From positions 416,432 through 480,431 of the forward strand of contig CAKOGP040001113.1 in NCBI GenBank assembly GCA_933822405.4: DNA of 64,000 bases. Reading direction: 5' to 3'. The first letter of the stretch is position 1. Each line of letters opens with the position of its first letter. The notes under the pieces were generated by a model. That model saw only the letters and a program-made list of their open reading frames with translations, ran no database searches and had not been told where the DNA came from. Both the position numbers and the translations under genes were made by a program. Source of the DNA: Cylindrotheca closterium (Eukaryota; Bacillariophyta; Bacillariophyceae; Bacillariales; Bacillariaceae). Of the stretch, positions 11,006 through 22,263 are shown in pieces.

Positions 11006-13029
11006 ATGAGATTCCGCAAAAAGAAAACCAAGGTCGAAGACATTGGTGCCATGGACGAAACTCCTGAGGATGAGACCTTTTTCAAAGAGGAAGCCAAGCG
11101 CAATCTAGAAGAGTTGTGTAACGAATTGATTGAACGTACCAAGAGGGAAACCGAACTCATTCGACAGCACTTGGGAATTGATGATAGGGGGTGTTGTTTA
11201 CGACATCCCAACCAATTCATTACTGACAAGGTATTGCCCAATCGGCGCTTTGAAACCATCAAAATTTGTTTGATTTGCGATTCCGAATTAAAGGCCGGTG
11301 GAAAAGCTCAGCGCAAGAGTATGACCAATGTGATTTCCGACTTGAACACCCTTATTGAAGACAAGACGGCCTGGCGCAACAAAACCAGTGTCATGTACAA
11401 TGGACAAATTCCAGAAGAAGAGGAAGAAAATGAAGAAGAAGAAAACGCAGGCACCACCTTCAAGAAATGGGAACCCGCCAATCCAGAAGTGGAGCACAAG
11501 GATTTCTCCCACATGCTCAAATTCTACAACCCAGAAGTGGAAGAAGAACAAGCCAAGGCTCGAAAAAAGAGCTTTCGAAAGAAAAAGAAGGCAGGAGACG
11601 ATGAATCGGAAGATATTTCCGCCATCATCGAGCATGAAGACGTTATGTGGAAGGAGGAAGTCAAGCAACGAGTAGCACACGTACGAGCATGGGATGGTGA
11701 CATGGCACTGAAGCAGAATCCTGTCTATGCCAAGTACTTTCGAATGGTCAATGTTGGTAAGCACTTATTTTGCGTACTGTGCAGTATATTGCGATGTTTG
11801 ATGTAGGGTTTGTTCACAAGCTCATATTGTTGTTGCTGTTTCGTGTGAATACTACTATATTAGGCATTCCCATGCAAGGCATCCAACAGGCAATGGAGAT
11901 GGACGGCTTGGACATTCGTATCATGTCGTTGGATCCCAATCGGCCACTCCAAGATCAAGTTGATGACATTCCGGACATGTCCGAGGAGGAACGAGAAACG
12001 TTACGCCGGGGTGATCAATTGGCCTTGATGAGAGATGATGATATCTTTGAACCCTTGACCATTGACGAAACTGTGGAAATGATTCATCGAGCTTATGAAC
12101 GACGGGCCTACTTTATGCAAGAACTAGAAGACGAAAGAAATCCGGAGAAACGAAAGTTGCAGAAGAAGCTCATGAAGAAACTTGGAAAGGGGAGAGCGCC
12201 TCCACCACCTCTGATTGAACCAAAAAGACGAGAATTGCCACCCAAACCAGAAGAGGAAGGAAAAGGAGAGGAAGAGGAGGAAGAAAATAAGATCGAAAGG
12301 CGACCAGCTCCTTCACCAAGAGCAAGGCCTGCGTCTTCTCCTCTTACCGTCGATACCACCGTGCCACCCAAGAGATCCAGCCGCGGCGTGTCCTGGTCAA
12401 ACCGAGAACAAGTAACCACTACAGAAGATATCGACAGTAGTCTCAGGGGAGAGCCAAGGTCACAGTCCCGTATCCATACCCCGTCATCTGTGAGCAGCAC
12501 CCACGCGACCATGGGCACCCCTAGAGCTGCTGCTACACCTTCTCCCAAGGGTGGTCTCTTGTCTGCTGATACAGCGGATTCCCAGCCTCCCGTACTCTTT
12601 CCCGAACCAGATGACAAATTGCCGGGGTTCTATTCGGACGAAGAATTGTTACGAATCTCGAAAAAGAGACGCCCCTTCAAGCCGGTCACCAAACTTGGTG
12701 CTACGAAATATGCCGTGGCCCGCACCAAGGAAGAACTCGCGCAAGCCGAAAAGGAATTGCTCCAACGAACGGTCATTACCAATAGTCTCAAGACGCAATT
12801 GGAACGTTTGCAAAAGGCATTGGAAGAGGCGGATATGGACGTGGAGGATTTGCAACACGAATTGTACCAACTGGACCCGGCCGATCCGCTCTGTACCCGC
12901 CCCTCCAAGCAAGAAGAAAAGCAGGACGAGGACGGTCCATCCTCACCCTTTAAAAATGTGGACCGCAGCGATGTCGTCAAGGCTCGCATGTCAAAATTGT
13001 CCATCATGCCAAGAACTCTTCCACGATGA
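11006..13029 (+). CDS. WASH-CCDC53-like / coiled-coil protein
   Basis: Exons 11006-11756 and 11864-13029 join in frame, giving 638 residues. The N-terminal part has a CCxxH…CxxC element (GCCLRHPNQF … ICLICDSE, about 70-95) that could bind a metal ion. A segment crossing the splice (YAKYFRMVNVGIPMQGIQQA … MDGLDIRIMSLDP, about 242-275) resembles the GVP-containing region of the WASH complex subunit CCDC53 and related actin-nucleation proteins. Then come acidic and Pro-rich low-complexity regions and a C-terminal coiled coil (about 540-600). The EF-hand gene at 14953 shares the first two elements. An actin or endosome role is inferred from the family resemblance only. Confidence 0.75.
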
Positions 13030-13487
13030 TGAGAGAGAAAAAAATGCAAAATAGTGAAAAAGTACGGATGAATGAGTGAATCAATCACCATCTAGTGTTG
13101 GCTAGATAGCATAGTAGTATTTTAAAATTTGATTCTAGACTACCTTTACTATATCTACAGCACGATCAAATATGACATGGCTTCATTACTGGTATCACAA
13201 CATTTTGCTTCCGAATGAATGTATTGATGAATCATCGTGTCTTTTCCCCCCTTCCGAATAAGTGATTTCACAATTGCGCCAGGCCATTGCTAATCATCAT
13301 CATAATCATGTGTAACTATATGCTGTGCCAATTCTGACTCGTTTTATTTTACATGTGATCATGATTTTTGTGATAATAATAACCATAGATCTGATATTGT
13401 TGTTTCTCTTGCTGTGTCATTCCATTAATTCCATTCCAAGCAGCTTGTTTTGCTCCCACTCTCTCTCTCCCAGTAGTTCTCCTCGAA
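13030..13487. other. convergent intergenic region
   Basis: It separates the 3' ends of the 11006 gene (+) and the armadillo-like gene (-). The sequence is AT-rich with no recognisable gene, repeat or RNA. Confidence 0.5.
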
Positions 13488-14255
13488 CTAACTCCTCGAG
13501 TACACCACCATTGCCTGTGAGGCCCATTTGTGTACATCCTTATTCGTCTCCCGAAATCTATCAAGTGCTTCGATAATCGGCAGACCCACTCGTTTTTCGT
13601 GCATCAAATCCTTGACTTCCTCAATTTGCCCCACCTCATAAAAATATATACATCCTCGTTTTTGGGCATATTCCTTTTCGGGCCATCGTTTCATGCATTC
13701 CAATACGAGATCAACACATTCTTCCGATGCCACTTCGGCCTTGATGGCATCGTCCACTTCTAACGATAGATTTGTTAATAGACCGAGTGCCGAAGATTTG
13801 AACAAGTAATCGTCTTGCGGACCTTCTTCGTGAGCTCGGACGGCTTCGATGATGGTCAAAATACCTCCCGAATTGACAATAAAGGTTTTGGTCGATGGGA
13901 CAAAGAAGGATATACGAATCAGCAATTGAAATGTCATGTAGCAGAATTCTTGGGACTGTGTGTGCCACTTTTCCAATGCCATGAGGGCATTGCCGACTCC
14001 ATCAAAATGGGCAATCTTCTCGGCCGAGTCTTTGCGCAAGCCCTTTTCGGAGGATTGATCTAGTGGCTTGTATAGTGCTTTAAGAGCTTCCGTGGCTTCC
14101 GCTACATCATTGGCCCGCCGTAATTTGCGGAGCATTTCATTGACTTCTTTTTCGGTTAGCCGTCCTCTCCGTATAGCGTACATATCTCGGAAGTGTGTCT
14201 TGGTGGATTGGAGCAACTCATCCACGGATTGACTACTTCGGAAGATCCGTAACAT
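13488..14255 (-). CDS. armadillo/HEAT-like helical repeat protein
   Basis: Single exon, 255 residues. It is predicted almost entirely helical, with armadillo-type units: FCYMTFQLLIRISFF, FIVNSGGILTIIEAVRAH, SSALGLLTNLSLEVDDAI and ECVDLVLECMKRWPEK. The series ends with a degenerate unit and KWASQAMVVYSRS. There is no signal peptide or membrane span, so a cytosolic or nuclear scaffold is likely. It lies between the two paralogous CCDC53-like genes on the opposite strand and shares a divergent upstream region with the EF-hand gene. The partner is unknown. Confidence 0.65.
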   Translation of the reverse strand: MLRIFRSSQSVDELLQSTKTHFRDMYAIRRGRLTEKEVNEMLRKLRRANDVAEATEALKALYKPLDQSSEKGLRKDSAEKIAHFDGVGNALMALEKWHTQSQEFCYMTFQLLIRISFFVPSTKTFIVNSGGILTIIEAVRAHEEGPQDDYLFKSSALGLLTNLSLEVDDAIKAEVASEECVDLVLECMKRWPEKEYAQKRGCIYFYEVGQIEEVKDLMHEKRVGLPIIEALDRFRETNKDVHKWASQAMVVYSRS

Positions 14256-14952
14256 CGTGTCTGATAGTTGTCTGTTGCTTATTCGGTAATGGCAGAATGT
14301 ATGTTTGTGACGGACGTGATAGTGATATTGTTATGTTGGCTTCCGTTTCTGTTTCTGTTTAGTCTGTTTCACCTTCTCATCTATTTCTCGAACCTCTACT
14401 GTAGTATAGTTAGATTGCAGGCAATACACACACAAACTCTCTCCCTTCAACTGTCAATAATGATGATGCTGCCTGTCATTCAAAAGTCGCGGTTATCGGT
14501 TTGAAATCTTTCCAAAGCCAGTCACGCTCTGCGTCACGCCGGTCGGCACGCTACAATGAAAAAGTCATAATTTTGGCGGAGCGTAAGATTGATTTCACAT
14601 TCAAGCTTTGTCGTTCGGAGACCATTTACTTATACGACATTCGTTTTTGTTAAATACCAAAGATCGGCTAACTTCTTTCACTTATGGTTTGATAAGCGGA
14701 TTAAACATTTTCGCCTCCAGTACGGCACCTCTTTCCATCGACGACGGTTCCGGGTAGCAATTAATCACCAAAAAAACACATCAGCCATCCTTGTATATGG
14801 CAGGCAAGAAGGAAAGTTGTCTTTTGTCTTGCGCAGAGCACTATAACTCGACAATTGATTTTCATCTCTTCCTTGCTGCTACACTTTTGTTTGGCTGATT
14901 TTTTGACTGCAATCATTGCATTATTTCTCAATAAAAATCAACGCTGATTAAG
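14256..14952. other. divergent intergenic region
   Basis: It lies between the starts of the armadillo-like gene (-) and the EF-hand gene (+), so both promoters are here. GCGTCA (the complement of TGACGC) occurs at 14531. No coding sequence is supported. Confidence 0.5.
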
Positions 14953-17900
14953 ATGCCACTTTTTCGGAAATCCAAGAAACCGGTCGATAAAGGCTTGAGC
15001 GATCTTCCCGAGGAAGTGGATGAGAACTATGAAACAAATAATCCTGCAGCTTTGTCCCCCGAAGAAAAAGAAGAGGAAGAGGCTCGATTGCGAGGCACAC
15101 GACAAAAGATGCGCAACAGCAAGGACAACAATCGATCTCCCTCTACACGACTGCAAGAAGCCGAGATACGGCGGAATCAAATGAAATTGGCTCGACAAAT
15201 ACCAGAAGATAATAATAATGCAGAAGAAGAAGAAAACGAAGATGCTGCCAAAATAGAAACCTTGTTGGGTGTTACCGAAACAGGTTGCTGTAAGAAACAT
15301 ACCATGTTTTTGATTCGATCCGGTTCGGTGGAAAAATCCAATCGATTCGAAACCATTTTGGATTGCAAATTGTGTCGGCAGGATTCCATGCAAGTCCAAC
15401 AAGAAAAGAAGGATCAATTGTATCGGTTTGTCGATGCAGCTACCGGCCAAGTCAAACAATTCTTTAAAAATCCCACCAAGATGAAATGGAAGGACAAGAA
15501 GAATCAGGGAACCTACAAAAGTGACGAAGGAGATATCGATGGGGCCTGGAAGGAGCAAGCTTCCTTGAGGTTGGATCAAGTCTTGACTTGGGACATTGAT
15601 AATGGTCCCCTCAAGAGTAATCCGCAATATGCCAAGTACTTTCGAATGATCAAAGATGGTACGTACTACTAATCAATTTTTGACCTGATTCATGATATGA
15701 TGATGGTGGTGCAACAGTATTCTGAATGTGTATATTGTCTGTTTCCTTGCCATTGCTAACTACTGTTGCTATTAGGTTCCGATGTGCGAGCAGTCCGGGA
15801 AATCTGCAAAAAGGATGGCATGAATCCGCGGGTATTGGATTTTGATCCCTTTCTACCGTTAGAACAACAATTGAACGAATCCACAGTACTGTCGCAGACG
15901 ACCAAGGACGAAATTCGGTTGAGTGCCTTGGGAGAAGGAACCACTCCCGAAGAATTGTACGAGGCAGTGAATAATTTACACAAGCTATATGTCAAGAAAT
16001 ACAACAAGGAAATTGCGTCGAGGCCGCCTCCGACGCCAAGGGGAATCAGTCCGACCAAGAGTTTGGTCAACAGCATTGCCAGCAGCTTTGCGATTCGACC
16101 AACCACTGTTAAGAAGGAGGCAGCGCCAATCACCGAATTACCATCCTCCTCTTCTGCCGCCAACAACTCCATGCAACCAAATAGCATGGCAACTCCTGTG
16201 ATTGCGACACCCGTCAAGGCGACACCGGTTCAAAACAAATCATCGTCCGGGAAACCAATAAAGAAAGCCACGCCAAAAATGCCAATGGATGAAAAGGAAT
16301 TTTTGAGAGAAAAGGAAATGCAAGAGATTCGAGAATTGCATCAGGATCAGAGAGAGGCGAAAGAAAGAAGACGAGAGAAGAGAAAGGTGGACAAGTTGAC
16401 TGGTCTTGTTAAGGGCAAAAATCAAAAGCGCAACCTCAAGTTGCTGCGGGCAATGGAACAACTGGAATTGACCAAAGATCAGCTTCTTGGCGTTCGACTA
16501 AAAGTTGACGAAAAGAATGCCCAGGGTACCGACTTGATTGCTCAAATTCAAATGCTTCAAATCCAGTTTGACGAAAGGACCAAATACCAAAAGGCCCTTT
16601 CCACACGAGTTAATGACTTGCGAAAGGAACGGGGCATGCCCCCAAGACAAGCACGGCGTATGCCTCCAAGACGTGTGGAGTCAACGGATGACACTTCCAC
16701 CGGATCATATGATGGATTTGGTGAATACTCCCCTAGGCAAAAAAGTGACCGCAGCCTGGGATCATCCGTTCCTATACCCTTGGCTCCCGGTGATTATGAT
16801 GATAAGATGATATCCATTAGCGACAAGCTTCGAGCCGACGACGATGACGAAGAAAACGAAAATGACACACCGAGGACAAGGAAGCGAAAGTCGGCAAGAA
16901 GTGGCCGCCGAAGGCGCAAGTCCAATACTACCGTGGCATCGAAACGATCGGTGGCTTCCAAACGTCGCGAACCCAATTTCGATCCGGAGTTCTTGATTGA
17001 AAAGTTCCAAGAGGCAATCCGAAAGTTAATTACGATCAACCGATTCTTTCAACAAGCCAACGATCTGGCCATGGCCAAAGAGTCTAACGTGGACCAGAAG
17101 AGTTTTGGTATGCGCAAGAGTGTGTTGACTGACTTGGTATTGCCCGATTTTAATGAGGACGAGGAGTGGGAATACTACGATGTGGAAATTGAGGAAGACG
17201 AAGATTTTGATGAGGATGAATTTGACGGCGATGAGTCTACTGTAGACAGCTTAGGCCCGTTGCCATCATTTGGAAGAAATTCTCTTCAGAGCATGCCCTT
17301 GTTTAGTCCAGCTGGCAAGAACGGTCGAAAGTCCTTAGTACTTAAGAGATCGCCGAGTGTCGCAAGTATCCCGGCTCCACCACCCGTCAATCCGGATTCC
17401 AAGGTTAGATGGAATGACGACAAGCTCTATACTGTCCGAGTCATTCCGCGGCTACCAGAAGACGAAGATCTTTTCTATACAACGGACGAAATCAAATTAT
17501 TCCGCTTTGAAAAATTCATGGACGACAATGCCGATGAATTTGAGGTCGTCGATGATGAAGAATGGGAAGAAGAAGAGATCATTGAAGACGACGACTATTC
17601 CATCGAATCCTTTGACGACGAAAGCTACTACTCGCAAGATGAATCTGTCAAAAGCGGACGATCCTTTCGGCGAAGTTCCGATGGGGCTTTTGCCTCAAAT
17701 AAAAAGGGGTGGAGCTATGACGAATCAATGTTTGAAATTAAACCATTGGAAGCTGCTGCGCCAGCCAGCACCAATGAAAACGAGGCGAAACCCATTGAGT
17801 CCAAGCCAGCTTCTGTGGATACCATTTTCCGCGAGCGAAGTCCTAACACTGAGGACAAAACGGATCTCACCAGTCAAGCGTCAGCTAACATTTTGGATGA

Positions 17901-20832
17901 TCTAATTGACCAAGTGGATGCTCTGATCAAACGAAAGACTTCCGAATTTGAACCGACGCCGTCCATGGCGAAAGAAAGCGCAACTGCAAGTAGGGGTTTG
18001 CCTGAAATGAACATCAAAAGCGATCAGCAAGCACCAGACGAGGATCCTGCGAGTGAGCCAAACGAATCACTCGCGGCCTTGGCAGATGATGAAATCCAAG
18101 AGTTGCGGCGAACATTCCATGCTTTTGATACCAATGGTTCAGGGTACATTGAACACGACGAATTGAAGGCGAACCTCAAAACTGTTGGTTACAATATCAA
18201 CGAAGAAGGTATCGATAATTTGCTTTCAATGGTTGATTCCAAGGATGGCAGACTCAATTTCGAAGAGTTCATTGCTTGGAATCGTGTTCTCTGGAAGGAT
18301 GATATGAATGAAAAGTTCAAGGCAATTGACGCTAAGAACCGAGGCTATATCGATCAGAGTCAGCTTAAGGCATACGTTGTTGACCTGGGCCATGGCTTTA
18401 CCGACGAGGAACTGGAAGAACTGTGCTACGAAATGGATCCAGAGGGGAACGATAGAATCCTGTTGGACGGCTTCATCAATGTCATGGTACGGCACCTGGG
18501 TCAATATTCGTGAATTGTGTGCCCCATTCAATTATTCTGACTAACAAATTTTCTTGCTTTTCTAAAGGCTGCATCTCGAGCTGGCAATTCGTACTGCGTG
18601 GTGAATGGGGAGCTATACATCGAAAAGCTAAAGACTGACTTTCAATCAATGGACACTGACGACACTGGGTACATTACAAGGGAAAATTTGCAAGAAATGG
18701 CGACACAATCTGATTATATCTTATCGGAGAAAGAGTTGGACGAAACCATGAAGGAATTGGATCTTGACGGAAATGGTCAAATCAGCATTGATGAATTCAT
18801 TGCGGCCTCCGTTCGAATCAAAGATCCGTCGGCTGCAGAGGAGCCGGATCAATCCAGTAGTAGCGATGGGTTCGCAAGCGGAAAGGGCGGCATTCATAGG
18901 TTGTCAGAGAGTAGAATGTCCCTACTAGATGAAGGAAAAGGTGGGCTGGAAACCGTTTTGGAGTCGAAACAGGAGCATCAAGCCACGGAGGCAGAGAAGT
19001 ATCGCCAGATGATAGCAAGACTTGAAGCCAGAGAGAAATCATCCAAAAGTGAAGCAGGTGACGATGAAGAAACTCCAAAGGCTTCACCCAAGTCTTCGAT
19101 CGCCAGCACATCCGAAACTGAAGCAGGTGATGATGAAGAAATTCCGAAGGCTTCACCCAAGTCGTCGATCGCCAGCACATCAGAAAATACTGAAAACTCG
19201 GTCCATAGCAAGGTCGCAGCTACGGGAGCCAAGGAAAAAAATACACTCTCCAATTTCTTTGGAAGAACATCCCAAAATCAGCAAGCAATACGACAGGGTA
19301 GCAAAAGTTCGCTCTCCTACATCGATCAGAAGAGAACTGTTGAAATGAACAAAAGCAATGAGGTTTCCTTGGCCGACCTGTCAGTACTGACCAGCGATGT
19401 CTTTGGTTCCGACAGTTATTCTGTACTACCATCACCCGACGTGAAAGAGCAACAACAGACGGAATCTACCAAAGTGGCGCCCGGAACTGAGGCATTCAAG
19501 AATATTGTTGACAATGTTCGAACAAAGATAGGAGCTCTAGCAGCAGAGGACACACCAAGTGAGGCGGATGGAAACGAGACAAAGAAAACGGAGGAAGTTT
19601 TTGTTCCCCCGGCAAACACGAGAATGTCGAGCATTACTGTCGACGAGACCCTGAAAAACTTGGACGACACCCCCGACAAGACAGAGGAGAGGAAGACTGC
19701 TTCTGCCCCTGCACCAGAACCTGCTGCTAAAATTCCCGATATCTTCAAAGAGAGGGCCAAGGCTCCTGCACCAGCACCTGTCGTCCCCAATGCCTTCAAA
19801 AAGAAGTCCCAATTTCTTCGAGAGTCTGATTCCAAAATGCCAAAGAAAAAGGCAATATTAAAACGAGAATCCACAGGTGGCTCCAAGTCGTCCATGTCCA
19901 TGGACGATTGGAGCAGTGATGGCGGCGGTGACGAAACCGATACCCCACGATCTAGCAGACGCCAAGAAAGTCAAAATAACGATCCCAACAATGCCAGTCT
20001 CCCCCTCATCATAATGGGCGACAAGCTCGAAGCGGACAAAGAAGCAGGAGTGGATGGAATCGCTCCCAAAAAGAGACGGCGCAAGAGACGAACCTCCAAG
20101 AAAAAACCCGAACGAGAACCCAATTTGGATCCCCAGTTCCTTCGGGATACCTTCAAACAACGCATTCGCAAACTTATTTCTCTGAATCGTTTCTTCCAAC
20201 AAGCCACCGATGCCAAATTTGACAAGGAAATGGGTACCGATCGCAAGTCTTTTGCGACAACTGGTAGTGGATTGTCGTTACTAAACAAGTTGAGTGCCAG
20301 TGACATTACCGAAATGGACGAGCTGTATGACAGCGATGATTCGGATGGCGAGACGGACGAGGTTGGCAGCATGGTTTCCTTTGGTTTGAGTGGTGTTACT
20401 AATGCGGCAAATGCTCATGCTGGTGGTCGAGGATTGAACCGTGAATTGTCAACCATGAGCATGCAATCCACCACCTGTTTTATTCCTCCTGCCATAAGTG
20501 CTCAACCCAAACGTAGTTCCGTCATGACCCAAGAACGGAAGGAAGCACGAGCTGGCATCAACGTTGGGTTCAAACCCGAAAGCAAGATGCTCAAGGTGAA
20601 ATTGGTTCCATTCCTTACCGACGAACAGACCCAAGAATTCTTTTGGACGGAACAAGAATTGAAGTTATTTCGTTTCGAAAAGTTTATGGAAGACAATTCC
20701 AATGAATTTGCATTGGTGGATGACGATGAAGTCGAATATGAAGAGGAGGAATTCGAAGAGGTTTCTTGGGTTTCTGGTGATGTTAGCTATGACGAAGTTA
20801 GCTATGAGGAAGAAACCATTGCCGAGGATTGA
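14953..20832 (+). CDS. giant EF-hand protein with CCDC53-like segment and duplicated modules
   Basis: Three exons (14953-15658, 15776-18486, 18568-20832) join in frame to 1,893 residues. The order is: CCxxH…CxxC element (about 113-145); CCDC53-like segment across splice 1 (YAKYFRMIKDGSDVRAVREI); coiled coil (about 450-560); module A1 (NFDPEFLIEKFQEAIRKL, about 635); module B1 (ELFRFEKFM type, about 806); six EF-hand-like loops (about 1020-1215); then A2 (about 1656) and B2 (about 1835). EF-hands 1 (DTNGSGYIEHDE) and 6 (DLDGNGQISIDE) are canonical; the others lack the position-12 Glu or are short, so calcium binding is likely at two sites. A-B spacing is about 170-180 residues in both copies. 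A calcium-regulated cytoskeletal scaffold is inferred. The frame is followed by a duplicated fragment after the stop. Confidence 0.85.
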
Positions 20833-20949
20833 ACAGTGAACAGTAAATTGTCGACCATAAGCATGCAATCCGCCTCCAGCTTTGTTCCTCCTGCGATGAG
20901 TGCCCGACCCAAACGAAGTGCCGTTATGACCCAAGAAACCATTGAGTAA
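20833..20949 (+). pseudogene. in-frame duplicated fragment after the stop of the EF-hand gene
   Basis: Directly after the TGA at 20830-20832 the same frame stays open for 38 codons to a TAA at 20947-20949. It reads SKLSTISMQS…FVPPAMSARPKRSAVMTQE, clearly homologous to RELSTMSMQS…FIPPAISAQPKRSSVMTQE encoded upstream at about 20440-20545. It is therefore a partial tandem copy of the gene's own 3' part. It may be a relic, or a C-terminal extension if the TGA were read through. Confidence 0.75.
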
Positions 20950-22263
20950 AGCTAGCTATGACGAAAAAACCAACCGAGACAGCACAATAAAATTATCATA
21001 ATGTATTGAGTAGTGAAGAATCATCTATATATTGATATGAGCAATGACAAAAAATATATGAACAATGACAAATGAAATGAGTTGGCAAATGTCTTTGCTT
21101 CCATAGAAACGACTCGAACGATCCAATGCACGCAATCCAATCGTTTTTTATTCTCAAGTATCCGACGTTTCCACGATTTGAGTGAGAAAGGTTCCGTCTT
21201 GTGTGTTTCTCGTTCACAATTTCAGATCCAATATCATTGTATTATCAATGCTACAGGATAGATAATTTGTCTTCTTTCTCTTTTGCAAGCTCTATTTTTT
21301 AAAACTTGGTCTACGTACCGGTAGCTACTTTTCGTAGCATGATGAAGTGTAATGATACTAAGGACTAGCAGGAGGAGGAGTCACATGAGTTTTAAAACCA
21401 AAATGATGAAGATGTCACATCGCCAAAGTCACATATGGGAATCATTTTAAAAGTTGCAAATTATCCATCGGGAACCAATTTTTGAGGTGCACGATAACAT
21501 TCCTTTGTCCATAGTACCTGGTACTACTCTTGTTGCTTGGTGCACCTTCTACTCACGAAATCGTCAAGCCGTTCAATATTTCAACAGTCTAGCAAAAGTT
21601 GGAATACTAAAACTCTACAGTACTATGCAACACACTGCTACAATACTAAACAATATTTCATTTTCAAATGGTATCAAAATCATTCTCTTTATATGCTATT
21701 GCACGTTATTCTATTGCTCAAACTTCCATGTGTCACATGCTCAAATTTGAACCTTGTTTTGAATTCTCATTGTCATGGCGTGCGCGAAATGCCCATATTT
21801 GTCGACGCACGAATGTGGGAGGGCAGGCGACTCTTGGCGCTCACCATCCCCCTTGGTAGGGCGATTGGAGAGATGTCGTTGGAAACCTACCAGAAACGAT
21901 TGGATCGGAATACCATTGGTGCGCTGTACTTCCGTTGAGATATGTCCGGTCTCTAAGTAGTCATCCGTTGAGGACACAACTTCTCGAAAGACACGTGTAA
22001 GGTCGACGTTGTGTCTTGTACGGACAAACAAAATTCGTCACGTCCAAAAGTCCAAATAATCATCGGTTGAAAGCCAAACGAAGCAAGCGTTGTTGCGAAT
22101 TCAAACCCAAACAAATAAGCGTTGCATCTAAACCTCAAACCAATATTGTTGTCTTGTCAAGAAGTCAATACATTAATTGTAGTCAGAACAAATCAACCAT
22201 CCACAACGCCCACAAACCCAAACAAAGACAAAGACAAACACAACCACAAACACCGATAGAAAG
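20950..22263. other. intergenic region without recognised gene
   Basis: About 1.3 kb. Several overlapping ORFs of 60-130 codons on both strands between 21450 and 22140 show no recognisable domain and overlap each other in different frames. The last 250 bp are A/C-rich and probably form the promoter and 5' UTR of the gene at 22264. Confidence 0.45.
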
